The notes under the pieces: generated by a model
What the model saw: the letters and a program-made list of their open reading frames with translations, nothing else
What the model was told of the DNA's origin: nothing
Databases searched by the model: none
From: Alphaproteobacteria bacterium
GTDB lineage: Bacteria; Pseudomonadota; Alphaproteobacteria; Sphingomonadales; Sphingomonadaceae
NCBI GenBank assembly: GCA_030431875.1
Contig: JAUIIG010000031.1
Span: forward strand, 1-35,599
Direction of reading: 5' to 3'
DNA length: 35,599 bases
In this document: piece after piece, positions 1 through 8,400 of the stretch
How positions within the stretch are numbered: position 1 is the first letter of the stretch
Layout: the number at the start of each line of letters is the position of its first letter
Translations under genes and position numbers: made by a program

Positions 1-1
1 G

Positions 2-1582
2 TTCGTGATTGGCGCGCTGGCCGGCTATCCGCTGATCAAGCACTGCATGAACCAGGGCTATGACGTGATCGAGTTCCTGTCCGGGAACACCGAACTCAAG
101 CCCGCTGACCAGCCGATCCTCGAAGCCAAGCTGGCCGGCCTGCCGGGCAACCGCTCGGTGGAGGACTGGCTCGAGGTGTTCGGCAAGAACGTCGTCATCT
201 TCGAAGAGCTGTCGCCGCTGCAGATGCGCGAGCTGATGCTGGATTCAGACGTGCGCTATTTCAACGCGGGAGAAGTGGTGTTCACCCGCAACGAGCCGGG
301 GTCGTCGATGTTTGCCATCGCCGAAGGATCGGTGCTGGTGGAGGTCAATCCGGACGATCCGTCGATCACCGTGCCGATCGAGCAGGGTTCGATCTTCGGC
401 GAAGTCGGCCTTATCTCGGGCCGTCGGCGCGGCGCGACCATCCGCGCGGCAGAGCCGCTGGTGGTGGTCGAACTGTCGCGCAACGCCGCGCTGAAGCTGA
501 TCGCCACCGTGCCCAGCGCGGGCCGCGCGGTGAACCGCATCACGGTCGAGCGCCAGCTGCTGCAGATGTTCCGTTCGGGCCTCACCAAGGAAGACGTGGC
601 CGAGCTGGTGGAGACCGGCGAAGTGATGAACGTCTCTGCCGGCAAGGTGCTGATCGAAGAAGGCGCGGACGACAAGGACATCTACATCATCCGCCGCGGA
701 TCGATGATCGTGGAGAAACAGATCGGCGGCCAGCCGGTGTTCCTCTCCTACCTTCCGGCAGGCTCCTATGTCGGCGAAATGGCGGTGATCGACGGGTCCA
801 AGCGCACCGCCACGGTCAAGGCCGCGATCAAGGCCGAGGTCGTGCGTTTCCCGGGCGAGGCCTTCAACCGCGTGCTCGATGCCAACCCGGCCCTGCGGCA
901 GAAGCTGCTCGACGAGATGGCCGGACGGCGCGAGATCAACGCGTTCATCGAAGCGCGCAAGGACAGCTTCGGTTCGGCGGCAGACATGTATTCCGAAACC
1001 GCGCAGTTCTTGGTCGATGAAGGCATCGGCGAAGCTACCGACGTGCTGCTGATCGACGAAAAGCTGTGCGTTGCCTGCGACAATTGCGAGCGCGCCTGTG
1101 CAGACAGCCACGAAGGCCTGTCGCGCCTCGATCGCGAGGCCGGGCGCAGTTATGCCAACCTGCACGTGCCGACATCGTGCCGCCACTGCGAGCATCCGCA
1201 TTGCATGGCCGACTGTCCGCCCAACGCCATCCAGCGCGGGCCTGATGGCGAGGTATTCATCGACGATACCTGCATCGGCTGCGGCAACTGCCAGCGCAAT
1301 TGCCCCTATGGCGTGATCCGCATGGATGCCAAGCCGCCGAAGAAGCCCAGCCTGTTCCAGTGGCTGCTGTTCGGCAGCGGACCGGGGCCGGGCGAGGCGA
1401 GCTATTCATGGCGCAAGAAGCACACCGAGGGTGAGCCGCCCAAGCAGGCGATCAAGTGCGACATGTGCAAGGGCATCAAGGGCGGCCCGGCTTGCGTGCG
1501 TGCTTGCCCGACAGGTGCCGCCATCCGCGTTTCGCCGGACAAGTTCCTGACCTTCACCAAGCTTACCGAGGATGTCGAATAA
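2..1582 (+). CDS. cNMP-binding / four-cluster ferredoxin oxidoreductase, 5' end missing
   Basis: The gene enters from outside the window, because the frame is open to the first base. The first ~30 visible residues resemble the C-terminal end of a thioredoxin-reductase-like FAD/NAD(P) domain. Two cyclic-nucleotide-binding domains follow (about residues 70-180 and 190-305). Each keeps the phosphate-binding Gly-Glu and Arg (FGEVGL...RGAT; VGEMAV...RTAT). From residue ~355 a ferredoxin region carries 16 cysteines in four groups (CVACDNCERAC, CRHCEHPHCMADCP, CIGCGNCQRNCP, CDMC...CVRACP), as in NrfC/DmsB-type proteins with four [4Fe-4S] clusters. I infer a cytoplasmic electron-transfer protein gated by cAMP or cGMP that passes electrons to or from the membrane protein encoded next. 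The stop overlaps the next start by one base (TAATG). No signal peptide is visible, but the true N-terminus is absent. Confidence 0.85.
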   Translation, partial: FVIGALAGYPLIKHCMNQGYDVIEFLSGNTELKPADQPILEAKLAGLPGNRSVEDWLEVFGKNVVIFEELSPLQMRELMLDSDVRYFNAGEVVFTRNEPGSSMFAIAEGSVLVEVNPDDPSITVPIEQGSIFGEVGLISGRRRGATIRAAEPLVVVELSRNAALKLIATVPSAGRAVNRITVERQLLQMFRSGLTKEDVAELVETGEVMNVSAGKVLIEEGADDKDIYIIRRGSMIVEKQIGGQPVFLSYLPAGSYVGEMAVIDGSKRTATVKAAIKAEVVRFPGEAFNRVLDANPALRQKLLDEMAGRREINAFIEARKDSFGSAADMYSETAQFLVDEGIGEATDVLLIDEKLCVACDNCERACADSHEGLSRLDREAGRSYANLHVPTSCRHCEHPHCMADCPPNAIQRGPDGEVFIDDTCIGCGNCQRNCPYGVIRMDAKPPKKPSLFQWLLFGSGPGPGEASYSWRKKHTEGEPPKQAIKCDMCKGIKGGPACVRACPTGAAIRVSPDKFLTFTKLTEDVE

Positions 1583-2451
1583 TGGCCTCGGCTTCCCAGA
1601 CCAAGTTCGCCGCTGACGAAGAGCGCCGCAATTCCGACCACATCAGCTTCCTGCGCCATCGCCGCTGGCGGTGGCTGAAGGTGGCTACCGTGCTGAGCCT
1701 GGTGGTGATCGTCAGCTACCTGCTGGTCGATGTCGAACCGCGCCACAACGGCGGCACGTGGTACGGCTATACCCTGGGCACCATCGGCGCCGGGCTGATC
1801 GTCTGGCTGGCCCTGCTGGGGATCCGCAAACGCCGCATGAGCGAAGGTAAGTGGAGCCTCAAGGCCTGGACCAGCGCCCACGTCTACCTTGGCCTCGCGC
1901 TAATCGTGATCGGCACCATGCACACCGGTTTCCAGCTCGGCTGGAACGTGCACACCCTGGCCTGGGCGCTGATGATCCTGGTGATCGTCTCGGGCATCTA
2001 CGGCATCATTGTCTATGCCATGCTGCCGGAGAAGATCAGCGCCAACCGGCGTGAGATGACCAAGGGCGAAATGCTCGATGCCCTGGCCGCGATCGACCGC
2101 CAGCTCGACAATGCCTCGCAGCCGCTCGGCCGGGCCGAGAGCGACCTGGTTATCGCTGCACTGGAGCAGGACCCGTTCAAGTTCGGCATCGTCACGCGCC
2201 TGTCGGGCAATTACCGCAAGTGTCGCACAACGGCGGCGCTCAAGGCCTTCGGCGAAGGCGTGGTCCACGACGAGGAAACCGACAAGGTGGTGAAGCTGCT
2301 GCGCAAGCGCCGCGCCCAGCTTGACCAGATCCGCCGCCAGATGAAGCTGCGAGCCCTGCTCGACATCTGGCTCTACGTGCATGTGCCGGTCACCATTGCG
2401 CTGCTTGCAGCGCTGACTGCGCACATCGTCAGCGTTTTCTATTACTGGTGA
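1582..2451 (+). CDS. Membrane cytochrome b-like electron-transfer subunit
   Basis: 289 residues. The start shares a base with the preceding stop, so translation is probably coupled. There are four hydrophobic helices, at about residues 32-50, 62-80, 98-145 (a long or paired segment) and 262-287. Two helices carry His-x13-His pairs (H100/H114 and H267/H281), the spacing expected for two b hemes stacked across a membrane. A charged cytoplasmic-looking segment of ~110 residues lies between them. I infer that it carries electrons between the cNMP/ferredoxin protein on the inside and the periplasmic decaheme domain encoded downstream, probably through the quinone pool or directly. I do not recognise an exact family; it could be a divergent cytochrome b561- or DmsC/FdnI-like anchor. 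Heme binding is inferred from histidine spacing only. Confidence 0.75.
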   Translation: MASASQTKFAADEERRNSDHISFLRHRRWRWLKVATVLSLVVIVSYLLVDVEPRHNGGTWYGYTLGTIGAGLIVWLALLGIRKRRMSEGKWSLKAWTSAHVYLGLALIVIGTMHTGFQLGWNVHTLAWALMILVIVSGIYGIIVYAMLPEKISANRREMTKGEMLDALAAIDRQLDNASQPLGRAESDLVIAALEQDPFKFGIVTRLSGNYRKCRTTAALKAFGEGVVHDEETDKVVKLLRKRRAQLDQIRRQMKLRALLDIWLYVHVPVTIALLAALTAHIVSVFYYW

Positions 2452-2464
2452 GGGGAGAGGCGCG

Positions 2465-4240
2465 ATGGACATCCTGATCCGCAGCATCCAGCTCACCGCC
2501 ACCGGTCGCGAGATCGTGCGCGAGCGCGAGTTGACCGCTGACACCATTACCGTTGGCCGCTCGACCGAGAACGCCATCCCGCTGCCGGACCTGGCGGTGG
2601 AGCAGCAGCACCTGACAATCACGCAGGATACAGCGGGCACGCTGCACGCCAAGGCGGCCGGTACGCTGGGTTTCACCCACGACGGCGTCCACACCATGGC
2701 TGCCGCCATCGAGCCTTCGCGCGGGGGCGAACTGGGCGTGGGCAGCTACCGGCTGGAATTCGGCGCCGGGGAAGCCGAAGGCGCCGTGGTCGTCACGATC
2801 CGCCGCAAGGCCGCTGACGAAGGCGAAGCGCGTGACCAACTGGCCGGATTTGGCGTGGCCAGCGTACTGCCCAGCCGCCGACTCGTATCCTGGGGCGCGC
2901 TCCTTGCCATCCTGATTGCCTTCCTGGCTGTGCCGGTCATCACACATGTGACCCGTGATCGTGTGGCAGAACCGGACATCGATTCGGAAGGAGTCGTTGT
3001 CATGGATGCAAGTTGGTCTACCGGCGCCCTGTCCTCGGTCCACCATGGACTGGAAGACAATTGCGAGGCCTGCCACGTGGAGCCCTTCGTGGCCGTGCGC
3101 GACGAGACCTGCCAGACCTGCCACAACCAGCTTGGCGACCATGCCGACCTTGATCGCCAGCGTCGCGGCATGCCCGAATTCTCCGGCGGTGAGGCTTTCC
3201 TCTGGTCCGTGGCCCATGCCTTCGGCAAGCCCGGCCCCGCCGCCTGCACCGACTGCCATACCGAGCATGAAGGCGCGGGCGAGATGGAGCCGACCAGCCA
3301 GCAGTTCTGCTCTGACTGCCACGCCACGCTGGACGTGCGCCTGACCGACACCGCGTTGGGCAATGCCGCCGATTTCGGCACCGATCACCCGCAGTTCCAG
3401 ACGCTGGTGCACCCGGCGCGCGGTGCGGAGGAGATCCGCCTCTCGCTCGACAATGTGACCGAAGACTTCAACGGCGTGAAGTTCCCGCACGACATGCACC
3501 TGTCGGATACCAACGGCGTCGCGCGCATGGCCATGCGCCTGCGGCTGGCCGGCAATGACGGCGGGCTTGAGTGCGCCTCGTGCCACCAGACCACGGCTGA
3601 CGGCGTGCGCTTCCTGCCGGTCGAGATGGAGGACAGCTGCGAGGCCTGCCACAGCCTCGTCTACGACCGGGTCGGCTCGACCTTCCGCTCGCTCAGTCAT
3701 GGCGACATCGAACAGACCCAGGCCGACCTGATGGCCAGCGATCGCAGCCCGCGCAGCCCGGTCTCGTCCGGTCGCCGCCGTCCCGGTCCCTTTGCGCCCG
3801 GTGGCATCTACTATGGCAACTTCGGGCGCGTGCTGAACACCCGCCTGACGCGCGCCGACTTCGCTGACGAAGCGCTGTGCGGCGAGTGTCACTACCCGGG
3901 CGATGGACCGGAACTGTCGGTGGTGCCGGTAACCCAGCGCAGCCGTTACTTCATGCACGGCTGGTTCGATCACTCGGCGCACGGAACCAACGCCATGGGG
4001 GCCAGCACCGAGGCGGAAGCCTGCGCCAGCTGCCACGAGGCGGATACCTCGTCGTCGGCAAACGACCTGCTGATGCCGGACCTCGCTTCGTGCCGCGACT
4101 GCCATATGGGCGAAGACGCAGTGGAGGCCGAAGTGCCGTCGACCTGCGCCATGTGCCATTCCTACCACCCGCCGGCGAGCGTGGATTCCGCCCCGCGCCG
4201 GATTGCGTCACTGACCCGACGACGAGAGGACGAGCGGTGA
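2465..4240 (+). CDS. FHA-domain, membrane-anchored decaheme cytochrome c
   Basis: 591 residues, with a purine-rich ribosome site (GGGGAGAGG) upstream. Residues 1-110 resemble a forkhead-associated domain (VGRS at 30-33, a PD...H49 pattern). The Ser usually before that His is Glu46, and the usual Asn near residue 72 is not evident, so phosphothreonine binding may be lost. A membrane helix follows (~141-162). The remaining ~420 residues hold ten CXXCH motifs (CEACH, CQTCH, CTDCH, CSDCH, CASCH, CEACH, CGECH, CASCH, CRDCH, CAMCH). The expected topology is a cytoplasmic FHA domain and a periplasmic decaheme arm. It is probably the periplasmic outlet of the inner-membrane module, handing electrons to or from soluble or outer-membrane cytochromes. 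Many His and Met residues between motifs could be distal ligands. Confidence 0.88.
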   Translation: MDILIRSIQLTATGREIVRERELTADTITVGRSTENAIPLPDLAVEQQHLTITQDTAGTLHAKAAGTLGFTHDGVHTMAAAIEPSRGGELGVGSYRLEFGAGEAEGAVVVTIRRKAADEGEARDQLAGFGVASVLPSRRLVSWGALLAILIAFLAVPVITHVTRDRVAEPDIDSEGVVVMDASWSTGALSSVHHGLEDNCEACHVEPFVAVRDETCQTCHNQLGDHADLDRQRRGMPEFSGGEAFLWSVAHAFGKPGPAACTDCHTEHEGAGEMEPTSQQFCSDCHATLDVRLTDTALGNAADFGTDHPQFQTLVHPARGAEEIRLSLDNVTEDFNGVKFPHDMHLSDTNGVARMAMRLRLAGNDGGLECASCHQTTADGVRFLPVEMEDSCEACHSLVYDRVGSTFRSLSHGDIEQTQADLMASDRSPRSPVSSGRRRPGPFAPGGIYYGNFGRVLNTRLTRADFADEALCGECHYPGDGPELSVVPVTQRSRYFMHGWFDHSAHGTNAMGASTEAEACASCHEADTSSSANDLLMPDLASCRDCHMGEDAVEAEVPSTCAMCHSYHPPASVDSAPRRIASLTRRREDER

Positions 4241-4280
4241 CGGGGCACAGCATAGTGTCCGGGCTGGAGGGGATTATCCA

Positions 4281-5147
4281 ATGCTGATCGCGCAAATGAC
4301 CGATATCCATATCGGGTTCGAGCCGGAGGCACGCCCCGAAGAGCTGAACCGCACGCGTTTCCGCGCCGTGCTGGAGCGCTTGCAGAAACAACCCAACCCG
4401 ATCGACCTGCTGCTGCTGACCGGCGACATCACCGATCGCGGCGACGAAGAGAGCTTCACCAAGACGGCGGAGCTGCTCAAGGACCTCGACATGCCGATCA
4501 AGGTGTTGATGGGCAATCACGACAGCCGCGATGGCCTGCTGGGGGCATTCCCCGACACCGAGACCTGCGCGGACGGCTTCGTGCAGAGCGCCTGGGTGCA
4601 GGAAGGCCTGCTGGTCGTCCTGCTCGATACTATGGATGCAGACCTTCACGGCGGTGCCTTCTGCGAGAAGCGGCGCGACTGGTTGGCAGCGACGCTGGCC
4701 GCGCACCCGGACCTGCCCGTGGTAATCTTCATGCACCATCCGCCCGCCGTTTCCGGCATCGAGTGGATGGACCCGAACCCCGCCGATCCGTGGATGGCCA
4801 ATTTCGCCGCCGGCCTCTCCGGCCACGAAACCCGCGTGCAAGCGATCCACTGCGGCCACCTGCACCGCCAGTTCAATGCCAGCTTCTGCGGCATCCCCGT
4901 CAGCGTGACGCCTTCGGTGGCGCCGCTGGTGTCGATGGACCTGCGTCCGATCAGCAGCAAGAAGCCCGATGCCCGCGCCTTGATCACCACCGAGCCGCCC
5001 ACCTATGCCTTGCACCGGTGGGACGGAAAGGACTTCGTCAGCCACTACGAACGCGTCAGCGACTGGGAAGTGATCGCCTATTACGGCCCGCACCTGCAGC
5101 CGATGATCAAGCACATGGAAGACGAGAAGGCGGGCGTGGTCCGCTAG
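4281..5147 (+). CDS. Class III cyclic-nucleotide phosphodiesterase-like metallophosphoesterase (CpdA type)
   Basis: 288 residues, with GGAGGGG upstream of the ATG. The calcineurin-like dinuclear metal motifs are all present: DIH near residue 8, GDITDRG, GNHDSR, MHHPP and GHLH (about residue 191). This set and the overall length match the class III 3',5'-cAMP phosphodiesterases such as CpdA/Icc. No signal peptide is seen, so it is expected in the cytoplasm. It is the last gene of the rightward operon, 40 bases after the decaheme gene. The operon's first visible gene encodes two cNMP-binding domains, so I infer that it degrades the signal read by that protein. Substrate cannot be read from sequence; a phospholipid or other phosphodiester remains possible. 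Its stop lies six bases from the stop of the opposing operon. Confidence 0.85.
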   Translation: MLIAQMTDIHIGFEPEARPEELNRTRFRAVLERLQKQPNPIDLLLLTGDITDRGDEESFTKTAELLKDLDMPIKVLMGNHDSRDGLLGAFPDTETCADGFVQSAWVQEGLLVVLLDTMDADLHGGAFCEKRRDWLAATLAAHPDLPVVIFMHHPPAVSGIEWMDPNPADPWMANFAAGLSGHETRVQAIHCGHLHRQFNASFCGIPVSVTPSVAPLVSMDLRPISSKKPDARALITTEPPTYALHRWDGKDFVSHYERVSDWEVIAYYGPHLQPMIKHMEDEKAGVVR

Positions 5148-5153
5148 GCCGGC

Positions 5154-5414
5154 CTACTCTTCGGCCCTTCCCGAAGGTTCGCGTGCGGCCTTTCGCTTGA
5201 GCATGGCGGGGCGGGCGAAGCCCCACCAAACGGCGTTGAACAGGCCGGATGACCACATGAAGATCGTGCCCTCATCGATGCCCGGAATGTCGGGCAAGCG
5301 AATGAAGCGGGCCGTCACCGCACAACTGGCGGCGAACCAGACACCCAATACGATCGAGATGATCCGCTCGTGACGCGCTTCGAAGTCGATCACGCGGTCG
5401 AGCAGGGCGTTCAT
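5154..5414 (-). CDS. Small two-helix membrane protein, unknown function
   Basis: 86 residues, starting MNALLDRV. The start is chosen because it lies two bases after the stop of the large decaheme gene, consistent with coupled translation; a longer frame would run inside that gene. It has a short cytoplasmic-looking N-terminus with charged residues, two hydrophobic stretches (about residues 18-36 and 46-66) and a basic C-terminus rich in Lys, Arg and Glu. I do not recognise a family. As the last gene of the leftward cytochrome operon it may be an assembly or anchoring factor, but this rests only on position. Confidence 0.6.
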   Translation of the reverse strand: MNALLDRVIDFEARHERIISIVLGVWFAASCAVTARFIRLPDIPGIDEGTIFMWSSGLFNAVWWGFARPAMLKRKAAREPSGRAEE

Positions 5415-5416
5415 CG

Positions 5417-8400
5417 TTACTGCCCCGGACGTCGCCGTTCCATCACCGGGCCGGTGCCGGGGATCCACGCGTTCATGTCGGCCTCGTCGGAGACGAACCA
5501 CGGCTGGTGGTTGTCGTCGAGGAAGAGATTCTCCATCTCCGCGCGGTTGAACGGGCGGCTACCGAGGCGGCCGAAAATGGCCATCTGCCCGCCGGTCTCG
5601 TCGACACCGCGATCACGGTCGAGGCCCTTGGACATGGCGATGGCGGGCGAGGGCGTGGTGGCCCAGGCGATCAGTTCGGGCACCGGCGCAGGGCTGAAGC
5701 CGTAGAAGTTGCGCTGGCTGTCCGGACTGGTCAGCTGGATTACCTTCATGCCGTTTACGCCGTCCGCGACATAGGCGAACAGGGTGGCATTGGTGGAACC
5801 GACCACCACGTCTTCCACGTCGTTCATCAGCCCGCCAAAGGTCTCGCGCAGATGGATCGTCGGGGCCAGCGGGCTTGTCACGTTGGCGATCACGAGGCCG
5901 TCCTGCTTGCCGGCGATGTAGAGGTAGGTGCGGGCGATATACATACGGCGGGCATTGGCCAGCTCGATGGTGCCTTCGGGCCGGGCGATTGGGGCGTGCA
6001 TGTTCGTCACGTCGAACAGTTTCACCCCGTCGGCATCGCTGACCCAGAGGAAGCGGAACTGCAGCGCCGAAGCGCGCGGATCGTCCATCGGGATGAAGGC
6101 CGTCAGGTGCGGTTCGAGGCAAGCATTTTCCGCCGTTACGTCGCAGACGCTGGCCTGGTCACGGTAGTGTGGGTTGTCCGGCGAGGCAGGATCACCGTTC
6201 CAGTCGTGGCCCGGCTTCGCATCGTCGTGCACCAGGTGCACCACGGCCAGGCCGCGGTCGGTGGTGATGTAGGCGAAGTCGCCTGCCAGGGTGATGTGGC
6301 GGGCGCCGGTCAGCTGGCCATCGGGGTTGAAGGTGAAGGTACGCTCGAGGTCGTTGTTGCGCAGTTCGCCGTCGGCGAAGGTGTTGACGTTCACCGCGAT
6401 CAGGCCTTCCTCGGAGTCCGTCACGAAGGCGTAGGAATAGATCGGGCTGAAGCCCTGCTCCTGGTTCGCCGCGCGGATTTCCGCCGTGTTGCGCGTGGGC
6501 GCGATGGCCTGGTTGGTCGGGATCGCCATGCAGGTGGCGTTCTCGGTATCGACATGGCTGTCGTGGCTCAGCGGGCTGAACGGCGCGGTGATGATGCGTT
6601 CGGAGAAGCCCTTGTTGGCGATCGAGGCGATGTCATAGACGCGGAAGCCGCCCGTGCCTTCGGCAACGAACATGTATTCGCCGCGCATCTGCAGGCAGCG
6701 CACAGCGTCGCTGGTGCCTTCCACCACGTTGGCGAATTCTTCCATGGCGTGGGTTTCGCCTGAAAGGTTCTCGTCGAAGAACTGGCCGCGCGTCCAGTTG
6801 ATCAGCTCGCGGTCGTTGTCCTCCACGTGCATGCGCCAGTAGTCGGGGTAGGCGTAGCGGTGCAGGTAGGATCCGATCACCGCCTGCGGCTCGTCCCATT
6901 CGGTGACGCGGGTGGCCTGGAAGCCGCCTTCAAGCCCGGTCCAGGCGTTGAGGCCGATGAAATTCACGAAATTGGTGCCCTGCAACAGCAGCTGCGCCAT
7001 GATCGCATTGTTGTCTTCCGCTTCGGACAGGTGGCAGTCGCTGCAGGTCTTGGTCTCGGTCAGGCGCACGGTATGCGGGAAGTGCGGGGCGAAGGCCTGC
7101 GACGAATAGCCCGCCGCGCTGATCGGCGGCTGCTGCACGTAGATGCGCTCGCGGTTGATGTTGGTCGAGGACAGCACCAGCGCCGAGGTCGAGCGGATCG
7201 GGGCGATCTGGTTGCCCTTGGTGGTCTGGTGGATGCCCAGCTGGAACATCTGGTCGCGCGCGACCTGCGGGTTGTAGGTGGCGAAGTTACGGGTGGTTTC
7301 CCCCTCGTAACGGTGCATTTCGGTGCGCCAGTTGGCCTCGATCGGCAGGTGGCAGCCGCCGCAGCTCGTGGTCCACGAGAGGTGGCAGGTGAAGCAGGCC
7401 ATCTCGGTTTCGCCGTGGGCGCGGTCTTCCACCGGTACGCCGGGGCCGAAACCGAAGTTCTCGGTATCGCGGCTCATCAGCTTGGCGCGGGCCGACAGGG
7501 CGTTGAACATGGGCGAGGCCGGATCGACGCTGTCACGCACGAGGCTGACTTCCCAGGTGAGTTCGGGATCGACGATCGAACGCTGTATCAGCGTGCGCTG
7601 GCCGGTGTCCTCGTTCTCGACCCATTCGAAGCGGCGACGACCGTCGGGGTTGCGCAGCAGCGACAGGTCGTGCCCGCCCGGAGGGGCAGCGGGGCCGGAG
7701 GTGCGCAGGGTGGGATAGGCGTCCGCCGTGCCGTGGCAGTCCTTGCAGCCAATTTCGATGGCATTGGCGACTTCGCCGTAGATCAGGCCGTTGCCGTGGC
7801 TGTCCTGCGCATAGTGGCAGTCGGCGCACTGCATGCCGTTCTCGGCATGGATCGACACCATGTGCACGGCCACGCCGGGGTTGTTGGTGCCGTTCTCTGC
7901 CGGGTCGCGTTCGACGGGCACGAACTGGTCCTCGTCATCGCGGCGGAAGCGCTGGCGCCAGCGGTCGTCGTGGTAGGCGGCTTCCTCGGGAGAATCGCCT
8001 TCCTGCGAGGGACGGATGATCTCGCCCTCGGCATCCAGCAGGTTGCCTTCGCGGTCGCGCCGGAAGATGGCGCGGAAGTTCCAGCCGTGACCGTGGTAGT
8101 CGGCGAACTGCGTGTGCTCGAGCTCGGAATTGAGGTCGTAGACATTGCGCAGGAATTCCACATCCGCCCACAGGCCGCGCGGGCTGGCACCCTCGGGGTT
8201 GCGTTCGAGCACGGCGAGCACTTCCTCGGCCGTCAGGTAACGCTGCTGCAGGAAGGTTTCCTGGTATTCCTCGTCGCTCATGCCTTCGGGGCGCGGGGTG
8301 CGGTTTTCCGGACCCGGCCACATGAAGGGCGCGTCGCTCTCGTAATCCCACATGGTGTAGCCGAGGAACGAGTTCAGGAAGATGTTCGGCTGGTGCATGT

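Noticed and set aside
2-2451. A molybdopterin oxidoreductase (DMSO reductase or NrfC/NrfD type) complex
   Set aside because: The ferredoxin resembles those partners, but no molybdopterin or NrfA-type catalytic gene is present, and the membrane subunit is not NrfD-like.
2429-4168. A 579-residue minus-strand frame opposite the FHA/decaheme gene
   Set aside because: It is a shadow of a gene with ten heme motifs. It would also run into the terminal part of the b-like gene without any start signal.
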